Numbered from the stretch's first letter, positions 25,745-34,935 are shown. The stretch: 39,909 nucleotides of DNA from Zoogloea sp. (GCF_028693495.1 NZ_JAQUVG010000019.1:1-39909); one strand, 5' to 3'. Notes: generated by a model not told the origin, from the letters alone. A program made the numbers and translations.

Positions 25745-27757
25745 ATGTTTACCAAGATCCTGATTGCAAACCGCGGCGAGATCGCCTGCCGCGTCATCAA
25801 GACTGCCCGCAAGATGGGCATTGCCACCGTCGCTGTGTACTCCGAGGCCGACAAGGACGCCCTGTTCGTCGAGCTGGCCGACGAGGCCGTGTGCATCGGC
25901 CCGGCGGCCTCCAAGGAATCCTATCTGGTCGCCGACAAGATCATCGCCGCCTGTAAAGAGACCGGTGCCCAGGCGGTTCACCCGGGCTACGGCTTCCTGT
26001 CGGAGAACGCCGAGTTCTCCCGCCGCCTGGAAGAAGAAGGCATCAAGTTCATCGGTCCCAAGCACTACTCCATCGCCAAGATGGGTGACAAGATCGAGTC
26101 CAAGAAGCTCGCCATCGAAGCCGGTGTGAACACCATCCCCGGCTACAACGACGCCATTGACGGCCCCGACGCCGCCGTGGAAATCGCCAGGAAGATCGGC
26201 TACCCGGTGATGATCAAGGCCTCCGCCGGCGGCGGCGGCAAGGGCCTGCGGGTGGCCTACAACGACGCCGAAGCCCACGAAGGCTTCTCGTCCTGCGTCA
26301 ACGAAGCCCGCAACTCCTTCGGCGACGACCGGGTCTTCATCGAAAAGTACGTGCTCGAGCCGCGCCACATCGAGATCCAGGTGCTGGGCGACAGCCACGG
26401 CAACTACGTGTACCTGAACGAGCGTGACTGCTCGATCCAGCGCCGTCACCAGAAGGTCATCGAAGAGGCGCCGAGCCCCTTCGTCGATGCCGAGATGCGC
26501 AAGGCCATGGGCGAGCAGGCCGTAGCCCTGGCCCGCGCGGTGAACTACGAATCTGCGGGTACCGTGGAGTTCGTGGTGTCTGGCGCGACCAAGGAGTTCT
26601 ACTTCCTCGAGATGAACACCCGTCTCCAGGTGGAACACCCGGTCACCGAGCTGATCACCGGCCTCGACCTGGTCGAGCAGATGATCCGCGTCGCCTACGG
26701 CGAAAAGCTGCCGCTGGCCCAGGCCGACGTGAAGATCAATGGCTGGTCCATGGAATGCCGGATCAACGCCGAAGACCCCTTCCGCGGCTTCCTGCCCTCC
26801 ACCGGCCGGCTGGTGAAGTTCCTGCCGCCCAAGGAGATCACCGACGACAAGGGCACCACCCGCGTCGATACCGGTGTGTACGATGGTGGCGAGATCTCGA
26901 TGTTTTACGACTCGATGATCGCCAAGCTGATTGTCCATGCGCCGACCCGTGCTCAGGCCATCGCCCGCATGCGCGACGCCCTCAACAGCTTCGTGATCCG
27001 CGGCATTTCCTCGAACATCCCGTTCCAGGCCGCGCTGATGCAGCATCCGGTCTTCCATTCCGGCATCTTTGACACCGGCTTCATCCCCAAGCACTATCCG
27101 ACGGGCTTTGATGCCTCGATGGTGCCCCACGATGATCCGGCCCTGCTGGTTTCCGTGGCGGCCTATGTCTATCGCGCCTTCACCGATCGTGCTGCCTCGA
27201 TTTCCGGCCAGCTTCAGGGGCACGAGCGTCTGGTGGGCGACCACTGGATGGTTGTGCGTCTGAACAAGGAAGGCAACGAGCACCACCCGGTGGTGGCCCG
27301 TCCGGTGGCCGGCGGCTATCACGTCGAGTACGCCGGCAAGAACTACGAGATCAAGTCCGACTGGAAGCTGGGCGAGTCCCTGTTCAACGGCACCGTCAAT
27401 GGCGAGCCCTTCACCCTGCAGGTGGAGCGCCACAAGACCAAGTACAGCCTGTTCCACTGGGGCACCCGCGCCGACTTCATGGTGATGAGCGCCCGCGCCG
27501 CCGAGCTGCTGGCCTTGATGCCCGAGAAGCTGCCGCCCGATCTTTCCAAGTTCCTGCTGTCCCCGATGCCGGGCCTCCTCCGTGAGGTCTCTGTTCAGGT
27601 CGGTCAGGAAGTGAAGGCCGGAGAGAAGCTGGCGGTCATCGAAGCCATGAAGATGGAGAACATCCTCAAGGCCGAGCAGGACTGCAAGGTCAAGAAGATC
27701 GTGGCCTCTGCCGGCGGCAGCCTGGCAGTGGACGAGGTGATCATCGAGTTCGAATGA
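25745..27757 (+). CDS. pccA: Propionyl-CoA carboxylase alpha subunit (biotin carboxylase and carrier)
   Basis: A 670-aa ATP-dependent biotin carboxylase with the carrier domain in the same chain. Order: biotin carboxylase N-domain (FTKILIANRGEIACRVI at 2-18), ATP-grasp with the glycine loop KASAGGGGKGLR near 160-170, catalytic MNTRLQVEHPVTE near 290-301, the PccA-specific linker (BT-like) domain about 450-590, and the biotinyl domain with EAMKMEN, K636 being the biotinylated lysine. It pairs with PccB. A biotin ligase to modify it is not in the window. A terminator lies about 60 bp after the stop. Confidence 0.96.
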   Translation: MFTKILIANRGEIACRVIKTARKMGIATVAVYSEADKDALFVELADEAVCIGPAASKESYLVADKIIAACKETGAQAVHPGYGFLSENAEFSRRLEEEGIKFIGPKHYSIAKMGDKIESKKLAIEAGVNTIPGYNDAIDGPDAAVEIARKIGYPVMIKASAGGGGKGLRVAYNDAEAHEGFSSCVNEARNSFGDDRVFIEKYVLEPRHIEIQVLGDSHGNYVYLNERDCSIQRRHQKVIEEAPSPFVDAEMRKAMGEQAVALARAVNYESAGTVEFVVSGATKEFYFLEMNTRLQVEHPVTELITGLDLVEQMIRVAYGEKLPLAQADVKINGWSMECRINAEDPFRGFLPSTGRLVKFLPPKEITDDKGTTRVDTGVYDGGEISMFYDSMIAKLIVHAPTRAQAIARMRDALNSFVIRGISSNIPFQAALMQHPVFHSGIFDTGFIPKHYPTGFDASMVPHDDPALLVSVAAYVYRAFTDRAASISGQLQGHERLVGDHWMVVRLNKEGNEHHPVVARPVAGGYHVEYAGKNYEIKSDWKLGESLFNGTVNGEPFTLQVERHKTKYSLFHWGTRADFMVMSARAAELLALMPEKLPPDLSKFLLSPMPGLLREVSVQVGQEVKAGEKLAVIEAMKMENILKAEQDCKVKKIVASAGGSLAVDEVIIEFE

Positions 27758-27817
27758 TCTGTCTGGCTACCCCGCCGGGTCTTGTCCCGGTGAGGTGGCA
27801 CGACAGGCTGCAGACCC

Positions 27818-27847
27818 AACCCCCCGCCTGTCGGGGGTTTCTTTTTT
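27818..27847 (+). terminator. Rho-independent terminator after pccA, with an overlapping alternative hairpin
   Basis: AACCCCCC and GGGGGTTT flank GCCTGTC, followed by a CTTTTTT run. The T run is on the plus strand only. An upstream segment CGACAGGC (27801-27808) can instead pair with GCCTGTCG (27826-27833), which includes the terminator loop. Confidence 0.8.
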
Positions 27848-27948
27848 CAGACCGCAGGGTCTCCCTGCTCAGGCAACGGCTGCCCGGCTCTCTGGCTTGA
27901 TCTGGTGCCTGCCGTTGCTTTCCCGGGATTCTCCCGGTTTCTGGACAC

Positions 27949-29211
27949 TTATCCGTAACGCCGGCTGGCCTCCACAGCGAGGCCGGCTCCAATGCTGCCG
28001 AACAGGTCTCCTTCCACGTTTCTGGCCTGGGGCAGTTCGGCGGCGATCCGTGCCCGCAGCTGGGTCACTCCACTGGCGCCGCCGGTGAAATAGAGCGTGT
28101 TCACCTGATCCCGGCGAATGCCCGCCTGGTTCAGCAGATCGGCAACGGTGGCGGCCACCCGGCCCACCAGGCTCCGGGTGGCGCGAGCAAAGTCGTCCCG
28201 GTCAATCCCATGGCGGAGTCCGGCCTCCAGACGATCCAGATCGAGGCAGGTGCGTTCCTCCCGAGACAGGGCGATCTTGGCCTCTTCCACCTGCAAGGCC
28301 AGCCAGTGCCCTTCCCGTTGGCCGATCAGACGGGCCAGACGGTCCAGTTCCCGGCGTGCTGCGGCATCCCGGTAAATATGCTGGAAATCGGCAAAGGCCT
28401 GGCGGGTATACGCGAAGTTGATGGTGTGCCAGGTGGCGAGCTGGAAGAACAGGCCGGAAGGTACTTCCGCGCCGCTCTTCATCAGGCTGCGATAGCCCAG
28501 CAGGGGCATCACGCAGTCGAGGCTGAGGGCCCGGTCGAAGTCGGTGCCGCCCACATGCAGGCCGGCGTTGCCGAGCAGGTCGTTCTGGCGGTCCAGGTGC
28601 CGGGCCCGCTCCGGTGACAGGCGGACCAGCGAAAAATCAGCGGTGCCCCCGCCGATATCGGCGATCAGGACCAGTTCCTCTTGCTGCAACCCGGCTTCGT
28701 AGTGGAGGGCTGCGCCAATCGGCTCGAACTGAAAGCTCACGTCCCGGAAGCCTACCTGGCGGGCGATTGCCTCCAGGGTGTCTTGGGCGCGTTGATCGGC
28801 ACTCTCGTTGTCATCCACAAAATGGACGGGGCGGCCAAAAACTGCCTGTTCGAAGTGCCGTCCAGCCTGGGCTTCAGCGCGGGTCTTCAGTTCTCCGATG
28901 AAGCTGGCCAGCAAATCCTTGAAAGGCAGAGCCCGCCCGCCCACCTCGGTGCTGCCCTCCATCAGGCTGCTGCCGAGCAGGCTTTTGAGGGCCCGCATCA
29001 GCCGGCCTTCGTAGCCCTCCAGGTATTCGGCGAGGGCGTCCCGACCAAAGTGGGTGCTTTCTTCGTCCGCATTGAAGAACACGGCTGAGGGCAGGGTGGG
29101 CTTGTCGCCTTCCAGGGGCAGCAGGGTGGGCAATCCCGGCCGCAGCCAGCCGACGGTGGAGTTGGATGTGCCGAAGTCGATCCCGCAGGCGCGGGCTGGG
29201 GAGTAACGCAT
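27949..29211 (-). CDS. yegD: Hsp70-family ATPase-only protein, YegD-like
   Basis: A 420-aa actin/Hsp70-fold ATPase. Phosphate-1 motif CGIDFGTSNSTVGWL at residues 9-23, phosphate-2 motif IADIGGGTADFSLV near 187-200, and the adenosine-loop motif LYFTGGASGVTQLRARI near 378-394 are clear. The chain stops after the nucleotide-binding domain, so the DnaK-type substrate-binding domain and lid are missing, as in E. coli YegD (450 aa). The family's client is unknown to me. It is transcribed alone on the minus strand, convergent with pccA, and 97 bp after the FlgO-like stop. ATG 29211 has a weak ribosome site. No DnaJ or GrpE partner is adjacent. Confidence 0.9.
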   Translation of the reverse strand: MRYSPARACGIDFGTSNSTVGWLRPGLPTLLPLEGDKPTLPSAVFFNADEESTHFGRDALAEYLEGYEGRLMRALKSLLGSSLMEGSTEVGGRALPFKDLLASFIGELKTRAEAQAGRHFEQAVFGRPVHFVDDNESADQRAQDTLEAIARQVGFRDVSFQFEPIGAALHYEAGLQQEELVLIADIGGGTADFSLVRLSPERARHLDRQNDLLGNAGLHVGGTDFDRALSLDCVMPLLGYRSLMKSGAEVPSGLFFQLATWHTINFAYTRQAFADFQHIYRDAAARRELDRLARLIGQREGHWLALQVEEAKIALSREERTCLDLDRLEAGLRHGIDRDDFARATRSLVGRVAATVADLLNQAGIRRDQVNTLYFTGGASGVTQLRARIAAELPQARNVEGDLFGSIGAGLAVEASRRYG

Positions 29212-29308
29212 GGCGGCATACCCGAAGGAGAAAGGGGCGGGATCTTACCCCAACAGCGCATGCCCTGCCGGGGGATCGGAAGGCTTTCCCTTGCCCGGCC
29301 ATGGGGCG

Positions 29309-29920
29309 TCAGCGTTTACGGATCAGGCTCTGGATCTGGCGGTCCATGGGCAGGGCGTAATCGTAGGCTGCCAGCACCACGCTGGTGCTGGGATTGACCA
29401 CTTTGAGGCTCACATGAACCATTGTTGCGCTTTCGGCGTAGGTGCCGACAACGACCGCTTGGGCATTGTGGTTGGATGCGACCTCCTTGATCTCCCGGGT
29501 CAGCAGCAGTTCGCCTTCATGGCGTTTCATGTAGACACTGTTGCGTACTTTCAGCTCGAGCACGCTGTGTCCCAGGTGGGTCATCCTGGAGGCAACCTGC
29601 TCGGAGATCAGCCGACCCAGGGTGGATGACTGTTCCAGCTGGTCGATATTGACCAGCGTGGCCACGATGAAGGGGCTGGGGCCGGTTTGAACCTGGGGCG
29701 CAGCCGTGTTGCTGGCGAAGGCCGGCTCCACCGCGCGCTGGGGGGCCGGATAGCGCTTCATGAGTTCGGTCACGGCCATGTAGTTGGCCGTGTTGAAGGC
29801 ATTGTTCTGGGCCTGTTCGTAGGTGGGTTCTGCGGCAAGCTGTGTTCTGGGTGTGGTTTCACAGGCCCCCAGCAGCAGGGTGGAAAGGATAATCGTGGAG
29901 CAGGGGATCAGCGTACGCAT
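29309..29920 (-). CDS. FlgO-like lipoprotein
   Basis: A 203-aa protein with a lipoprotein signal peptide: lipobox LLLGAC, acylated Cys near residue 20. The mature part resembles the FlgO domain (about residues 75-200): GPSPFIVATLVNIDQLEQSSTLGRLISEQVASRM, LELKVRNSVYMKR, GELLLTREIKEVASNHNAQAVVVGTYA and an end with AYDYALPMD. FlgO-domain proteins in Vibrio are outer-membrane lipoproteins tied to the flagellar basal disk. The domain also occurs elsewhere, and no flagellar gene is in this window. ATG 29920 lies inside the upstream lipoprotein gene and has AAGGGAG 6 nt before it. Confidence 0.85.
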   Translation of the reverse strand: MRTLIPCSTIILSTLLLGACETTPRTQLAAEPTYEQAQNNAFNTANYMAVTELMKRYPAPQRAVEPAFASNTAAPQVQTGPSPFIVATLVNIDQLEQSSTLGRLISEQVASRMTHLGHSVLELKVRNSVYMKRHEGELLLTREIKEVASNHNAQAVVVGTYAESATMVHVSLKVVNPSTSVVLAAYDYALPMDRQIQSLIRKR

Positions 29921-30684
29921 GTGCTGCTCCCTTGACCGCAGTCGCCATGCACCGAAATTCTGTGGCCTGACGGAGGGGGCTGGTTTGCCTGAGCCCTCTC
30001 CCAGTAGAGGGCCCGATCTTCGTCCTCGGTGTAGTAGATGGTGCTGCGGCGGCTGACAATCCGGTGGGCATCGGTGACCGAGGCGGTCAGCAGGATTTCG
30101 GAGCGGGGGACCGGACCGGCAGCAAAGCGGCCATTACGCAGACCTTCCTGACTGACCCAGCCAAAGGCGTCCAGAGCACTTGCGACGGCGAGCCCCTTGA
30201 CGCCTGCAGATACGCTGGCGGTGGAGCTGAGGTCGGCGGCAAGCACTCCGCCCAGGGCCAGAATGCCGGCAGTCAGTGCGGTGGCTTCGCCGTAGTAATA
30301 CGTGTTTTTGGCCCGGTCGGGCTGGAAGCGGTGGATGGAGTAGCGGATGTCCATGACCAGGGGGCTGCGTGCGTCGTTGCTGATCGGCAGGCCCTGGGCC
30401 ATCAGGGCGGTGATCAGCAATTCCCGGAAGCCGTTCACGAAGGGCTGTTCGTCGCCGGGAGTCGGTACATGAATGCTGCGTCCGTTGAGTTGCCCCCGGA
30501 GCTCTCCCGACATTTGCAGTGCGAAGTGTTGGGCAATCCTGTTCCAGTGTTCTGCTGCCTGCAGTTTGTACTGGGTGCTGTTTTCAAAACGGGTGGGCGC
30601 GGGTACATCTGCATAACGGGGGGCACAGCCGAGCATGACCCCTGTCATGGCCAGCACAATGCTGGTGGTAGCGATTCGATTCAC
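29908..30684 (-). CDS. Lipoprotein of unknown function, partner of the FlgO-like protein
   Basis: A 258-aa protein with a lipobox (VMLGC, Cys near residue 19) and a GTG start at 30684 with AGAGAGG 6 nt upstream. I do not recognise a named domain. A small Gly/Ala-rich hydrophobic stretch (TAGILALGGVLAADLSSTASVSAG, about 137-160) may be a membrane-inserted or amphipathic segment. The end, with the Ser/Gly-rich SGHRISVHGDCGQG, overlaps the FlgO-like start by 13 bp in another frame. The overlap suggests coupled expression, so the two lipoproteins probably act together in the outer membrane. The Cys pair near the C-terminus could form a disulfide. Confidence 0.8.
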   Translation of the reverse strand: MNRIATTSIVLAMTGVMLGCAPRYADVPAPTRFENSTQYKLQAAEHWNRIAQHFALQMSGELRGQLNGRSIHVPTPGDEQPFVNGFRELLITALMAQGLPISNDARSPLVMDIRYSIHRFQPDRAKNTYYYGEATALTAGILALGGVLAADLSSTASVSAGVKGLAVASALDAFGWVSQEGLRNGRFAAGPVPRSEILLTASVTDAHRIVSRRSTIYYTEDEDRALYWERAQANQPPPSGHRISVHGDCGQGSSTCVR

Positions 30685-30732
30685 AACGATCCTCTCTGAA
30701 ACAAATTTGAAACTGCATGCTGGCTACTCGAG

Positions 30733-30761
30733 ATTAGCGCTGGATTGCAGTGTCATGGCAA
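30733..30761 (-). promoter_or_regulatory. Candidate sigma-70 promoter of the two-lipoprotein operon
   Basis: On the minus strand TTGCCA (30761-30756) and GCTAAT (30738-30733) are separated by 17 bp. TTGCCA matches the -35 consensus at 5 of 6 positions and GCTAAT the -10 consensus at 4 of 6. The start codon lies about 48 bp downstream. Confidence 0.4.
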
Positions 30762-30840
30762 GTGAGAGAAGTCATTGCATTTTTCGGCGGTTTGCTGAAC
30801 AGGGTGCTGCCGCCCTGCGGTGCCGGTGCTGAAGTGGCCC

Positions 30841-31191
30841 TCAGTCCTTCTTCAACAGGCTCCCCAGTGCGGCGAAGGGGGAGTGGGTGGCGGCCTTGCC
30901 GGGTTGCTTGGCGGCCACATTGCCCTGGGTGGCCTCCAGCTGGCGCTGGTGTTCGTTGTCATGGCAGTACAGGCACAGCAGTTCCCAGTTGCTGCCGTCG
31001 GGTGGGTTGTTGTCGTGGTTGTGATCCCGGTGGTGGACGGTGAGCTCCCGCAGGTTGGCGGGGGTAAACTCCCGGGCGCAGCGGCCGCAGATCCAGGGGT
31101 AGATCTTGAGGGCTTTTTCCCGATAACCCTCGGCGCGCTTGTCGGCAGCGCGGCGGGCTTCGAGGACGAGGCGGTCGAGTTTGTCACTCAT
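30841..31191 (-). CDS. yajD: YajD-like HNH-type protein
   Basis: A 116-aa protein with an HNH nuclease-like zinc fold, close in size to E. coli YajD (115 aa). Visible are two CxxC pairs (CGRC near residue 36 and CLYC near 74), the catalytic-type LTVHHRDHN, and CHDNEH at the end of the motif. YajD proteins are poorly understood; nuclease activity is presumed from the fold. The N-terminal 30 residues are charged and helical (LVLEARRAADKRAEGY). ATG 31191 overlaps the stop of the arginase-aminotransferase gene (ATGA), so it is co-transcribed, though no functional link is obvious. The C-terminal tail is low complexity. Confidence 0.9.
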   Translation of the reverse strand: MSDKLDRLVLEARRAADKRAEGYREKALKIYPWICGRCAREFTPANLRELTVHHRDHNHDNNPPDGSNWELLCLYCHDNEHQRQLEATQGNVAAKQPGKAATHSPFAALGSLLKKD

Positions 31192-33320
31192 GGGGTGGCT
31201 CCAGGGGGAAAGCGTTCGGCGAGTTCGTTCAGGGTATCTTCGATCAGTCTGGCGGCCCAGTCCAGCTCTGCTTCGGAGATCACCAGGGGCGGTGCGAAGC
31301 GGAGGACCGTGTCGTGGGTGTCCTTGGTCATCAGCCCCCGGGCGAGCAGGGTTTCGGCAGCCAGACGTGCGGATACCCGCCTGATGTCCAGTTCCAGGCC
31401 GATCATCAGGCCGCGACCGCGTACCTCCCGGATCAGAGGGTTGGCGATACGCTGCAGGCGGGCCAGCAGATGGGCGCCGAGGCGGGCGCTGCGTTCGGCC
31501 AAGCCTTCGTCCACCAGAACAGCCAGCGCTTCCATTGCGACGGCACTCGCCAGGGGATTGCCGCCAAAGGTGGATCCGTGGTCGCCGGGTTGGAAGACCT
31601 GCATCACCGCCTGGTCGGCCAGGAAGGCTGAGACCGGCAGCAGCCCCCCGCCGAGGGCCTTGCCGAGGATCACTCCATCGGGGCGTACCCCGTCATGTTC
31701 GCAGGCGAGCAGGTAGCCAGTGCGGCCGAGGCCTGTCTGGACCTCATCGGCGATCAGCAGGACCTGGTGCTGGCGGCACAGGGCGGCACAACGGGCAAGC
31801 CAGCCCTCGGGTGGAATCCGGATGCCTCCTTCGCCCTGGATGGGCTCGAACAGGAAGGCGGCGGTGCGCGGGGTGATGGCGGCTGCCAGTGCGTCCGCAT
31901 CGCCGAAGGGAATGGTCCTGAAGCCCGGGGTAAGGGGGCCGAAGCCGCTGCGGTACTGTTCGTCAGAGGAGAAGCTGACGATGGTGGTGGAGCGGCCGTG
32001 GAAGTTGTTGGCGCAGACGATGATCTCGGCTTCCCCGTCGGGAATGCCCTTGATCCGGTGGGCCCATTTGCGGGCAGCCTTGACGGCGGTTTCCACGGCT
32101 TCCAGGCCGGTGTTCACGGGCAGGGCCCGGTCGTAGCCGAGGAGGCGGGTCAGGTGCTCCAGCAGCAGGGGCAGCCGGTCGTTGGAGTAGGCCCGGGAGG
32201 TCAGGGCCAGCCGCCCGGCTTGTTCGGCCAGGGCCCGGACCAGGCGTGGATGACTGTGGCCGAAGCTGACTGCCGAGTAGGCACTCATCATGTCCAGGTA
32301 GCGGCGCCCCTCCACATCCCACAGCCATACCCCTTCCCCCCGGGTGAATACCACCGGCAACGGGGCGTAGTTGCGGGCACCGAAATGATTTTCCCGGGCC
32401 TGCAGAAAATCGCTCCCGGGGCCGAGGGCGGCGGCGGCAATCTCTTCCACCCGGCGGGCGGTAAGGCCGTCCCGATCCCTGTCGGGTACGTATTCGACGA
32501 TTTCCAGGGCCTGGAGGTCGGAGCAGTTGCGCAGGGCGTGGAGGCTGTCCACCAGTTCCTGAGGGGCCAGCCCGTCGGGTACCAGGCAGGTGGTGGCGGG
32601 CAACTGGTCGCAGCTCATGGCGTCCAGGTCCACCGATACGCCAAAGCCTGCGGTGCCCTGGCGCGCGATGGAAAGTGCCTCGTCCAGTACCACTGCCAGG
32701 CCACGGCGCCGGACTTCGGGCATGTAGAAGATGCGTACCCCCAGAGATTCGAGCAGGGCCTTTTCCTCTGGCTCCCACGAGCGGGCACCGATGATGGCGA
32801 TGTGGGCAGGATCCAGGTGCGGGCCTGGCAGGCCGGTCAGGCGGGCATCGCCGATCCCCAGCAGGGCGGCCAGGGGCATGCCATGGATGTTGCCACTGTG
32901 GGTGCTGTGTTCGGTATGGGCGTCCAGATGGGCATCGATCCAGATCAGCCCCAGCTTGCCCCGGGCTGCGATGGCTCGAGCCACGCCACGCCAGGTGCCG
33001 GCGGCGATGGCATGGTCTCCGCCGAGGACCAGGGGGCGGTCACCCGCCCGGCAGATGGCGGCCGTTTCTGCTGCCAGATCGTGGAGAAAGGCGCCGACGG
33101 TACCGATGCGTTCATGCAGCGGGGCCTGGGGAGGTTTGGGTGCGGCGGGCTCCAGCAGCGAGTGCCAGCGGGCGTCGATGCCGTCTTGGCGCAGCCGCGC
33201 GTCGATCCCGCCGTCCTTGAGGGCGCGGGGGCCAGCCGCAGGGCCAAAGATCGGGGCGCCAAGACAAGAGCCAGCCCCGATGATGCGGACCGGGCGGGGA
33301 GGGACGAGTAGGGCGGACAT
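31188..33320 (-). CDS. Fused arginase-ornithine aminotransferase
   Basis: One 710-aa chain holds two consecutive arginine-degradation enzymes. Residues about 10-298 are a complete arginase (ureohydrolase) domain with its manganese ligands: H103 in GGDH, D129, H131 and D133 in DAHLDAH, D231 and D233 in SVDLD, plus SGNIHGMP and E276 (LEIVEY). Residues about 308-705 are a complete ornithine aminotransferase: ENHFGARNYAPLPV, then LWDVEGRRYLDMMSAYSAVSFGH, D525 (IADEVQTG), PLP lysine K554 (LGKALGGGLLPVSA) and GDHGSTFGGNPLASAVA. It should turn arginine into urea and ornithine, then ornithine into glutamate semialdehyde. No stop or frame change occurs at the junction (298-310). AGGAG precedes ATG 33320. 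In Bacillus the two are separate genes (rocF, rocD). Confidence 0.94.
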   Translation of the reverse strand: MSALLVPPRPVRIIGAGSCLGAPIFGPAAGPRALKDGGIDARLRQDGIDARWHSLLEPAAPKPPQAPLHERIGTVGAFLHDLAAETAAICRAGDRPLVLGGDHAIAAGTWRGVARAIAARGKLGLIWIDAHLDAHTEHSTHSGNIHGMPLAALLGIGDARLTGLPGPHLDPAHIAIIGARSWEPEEKALLESLGVRIFYMPEVRRRGLAVVLDEALSIARQGTAGFGVSVDLDAMSCDQLPATTCLVPDGLAPQELVDSLHALRNCSDLQALEIVEYVPDRDRDGLTARRVEEIAAAALGPGSDFLQARENHFGARNYAPLPVVFTRGEGVWLWDVEGRRYLDMMSAYSAVSFGHSHPRLVRALAEQAGRLALTSRAYSNDRLPLLLEHLTRLLGYDRALPVNTGLEAVETAVKAARKWAHRIKGIPDGEAEIIVCANNFHGRSTTIVSFSSDEQYRSGFGPLTPGFRTIPFGDADALAAAITPRTAAFLFEPIQGEGGIRIPPEGWLARCAALCRQHQVLLIADEVQTGLGRTGYLLACEHDGVRPDGVILGKALGGGLLPVSAFLADQAVMQVFQPGDHGSTFGGNPLASAVAMEALAVLVDEGLAERSARLGAHLLARLQRIANPLIREVRGRGLMIGLELDIRRVSARLAAETLLARGLMTKDTHDTVLRFAPPLVISEAELDWAARLIEDTLNELAERFPPGATP

Positions 33321-33399
33321 GATCGGGCTCCTGGGGCATGACGCGGCTTCGAGGGAAGGCCGCCACGCCTGTTGGAGCGTGCGGCGCCGGGCTTTGTTC

Positions 33400-34935
33400 T
33401 CAGGGCAGCCAGCGGAGGGCTTCGAGCCCCGTCAGTGCTGCCAGCAGCATGCTGCAGCCGATCAGCCAGTAGCGGGTGCGGCGGGTTTCGCCGGCCAGGC
33501 GCGCCAGCTCGGCCCGGTTTGCCTCGTGGCCGGGGTTGGCCAGGGCCTGGTGCACCAGGCGGGGCAACTGGGGAAGGGTCGCAGCCCAGTCGGGGGCCTC
33601 GTCCTGAGCGTGCCGCAGGAAGGCGCGCCAGCCAATCTGGTCGTGCATCCAGCGCTCAAGGAAGGGTTTGGCGGTTTTCCACAGGTCCAGGTCGGGATCC
33701 AGCTGCCGGCCCAGGCCTTCGATGTTGAGCAGGGTTTTTTGCAGGAGGACGAGCTGGGGCTGGACTTCCATCTCGAAGCGGCGGGCGGTCTGAAACAGTC
33801 GGAGCAGGGTCTTGCCAAAGGAGATGTCCTTCAGCGGACGATCGAAGATCGGCTCGCAGACGGCCCGGATGGCGCCTTCGAATTCATCCACCCGGGTGTG
33901 GGCCGGCACCCACCCTGCCTCGATGTGGGCCAGGGCAACGCGCTTGTAGTCACGCTGGAAGAAGGCCAGGAAGTTGGTGGCCAGGTATTTCTTGTCCGAG
34001 TCGTTGAGGCTGCCGATGATGCCGAAATCGAGGGCGATGTAGCGACCCCGTTCAGGCCCCTCGGTGGCCACGAAGATGTTGCCCGGGTGCATGTCGGCAT
34101 GGAAGAAGCCGTCCCGGAAGACCTGGGTGAAGAAGATCTCGACGCCGGCCCGGGAGAGGGCCTTGAGGTCGATACCCTGGGCCTGGAGCTTGTCGAGCTG
34201 GGAGATGGGCACCCCCTTCATGCGCTCCATCACCATCACGCTGGTGGAGCACCAGTCCCAGTGTACTTCGGGCACCACGAGGAGATCCGAGTCCTTGAAA
34301 TTGCGTCGCAGCTGGGAGCAGTTGGCGGCCTCCCGCATCAGGTCGAGTTCGTCGTGGAGGTACTTGGAGAACTCGGCAACCACTTCCCGGGGCTTGAGGC
34401 GGCGTCCTTCAGGCCAGATTTTCTCGAGGATGGTGGCAGCGGCATCCAGCAGGGCCAGGTCGTGGGCGATGACCGGGGCGATACCTGGACGGAGGATTTT
34501 GACCGCCACTTCGGTACCGTCGGGCAGCTCGGCGAAGTGCACCTGGGCAATGGAGGCCGAGGCGACGGGCTTGCGGTCGAAACGGACAAAGACCTCGTCT
34601 GCCGGTTTGCCGTAGGCTTCCCTGAGTTGTGCCAGAGCCTCCTCGCTGGAGAAGGGAGGCACCCGATCCTGCAGGCGGGCCAGCTCCAGGGCAATGGCCG
34701 GGGGGAGCAGATCGCGCCGTGTGGATAGCATCTGACCGAACTTGACGAAGATCGGACCGAGGGATTCGAGGGCCTGACGCAGGCGCGCACCGGAGGGCTC
34801 GGAGAAACTGCGGCCCCGTTGGAGGGCCTTGATCAGTATGGCCAGCCGGCTGGTCGGCTCGCTGGGAAGGATCATCTGGTCTAGCCCGTATTTGAGGCTG
34901 ACGGAAATGATCTTGACGAGTCGGAAGAGGCGCAC
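33400..34935 (-). CDS. ubiB: UbiB, ubiquinone biosynthesis atypical kinase-like protein
   Basis: A 511-aa member of the UbiB/ABC1/ADCK family needed for ubiquinone synthesis at the inner membrane. Features: [21 protein letters not shown] (the KxGQ motif) about residues 57-77, an alanine-rich nucleotide loop [41 protein letters not shown] (catalytic loop) and ALDFGIIG (DFG). One membrane segment is at the C-terminus ([19 protein letters not shown]). The frame is open to 35094, but family proteins begin R-L-x-R-L..I at this point, so GTG 34935 is chosen; there is no strong ribosome site. It precedes the arginase-aminotransferase gene by 79 bp. ubiE and ubiJ, frequent neighbours, are not in the window. 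Confidence 0.93.
   Translation of the reverse strand: MRLFRLVKIISVSLKYGLDQMILPSEPTSRLAILIKALQRGRSFSEPSGARLRQALESLGPIFVKFGQMLSTRRDLLPPAIALELARLQDRVPPFSSEEALAQLREAYGKPADEVFVRFDRKPVASASIAQVHFAELPDGTEVAVKILRPGIAPVIAHDLALLDAAATILEKIWPEGRRLKPREVVAEFSKYLHDELDLMREAANCSQLRRNFKDSDLLVVPEVHWDWCSTSVMVMERMKGVPISQLDKLQAQGIDLKALSRAGVEIFFTQVFRDGFFHADMHPGNIFVATEGPERGRYIALDFGIIGSLNDSDKKYLATNFLAFFQRDYKRVALAHIEAGWVPAHTRVDEFEGAIRAVCEPIFDRPLKDISFGKTLLRLFQTARRFEMEVQPQLVLLQKTLLNIEGLGRQLDPDLDLWKTAKPFLERWMHDQIGWRAFLRHAQDEAPDWAATLPQLPRLVHQALANPGHEANRAELARLAGETRRTRYWLIGCSMLLAALTGLEALRWLP

Noticed and set aside
31695-33311. 538-codon plus-strand frame opposite the arginase-aminotransferase gene
   Set aside because: Antisense to a gene with two complete catalytic domains; no family pattern.
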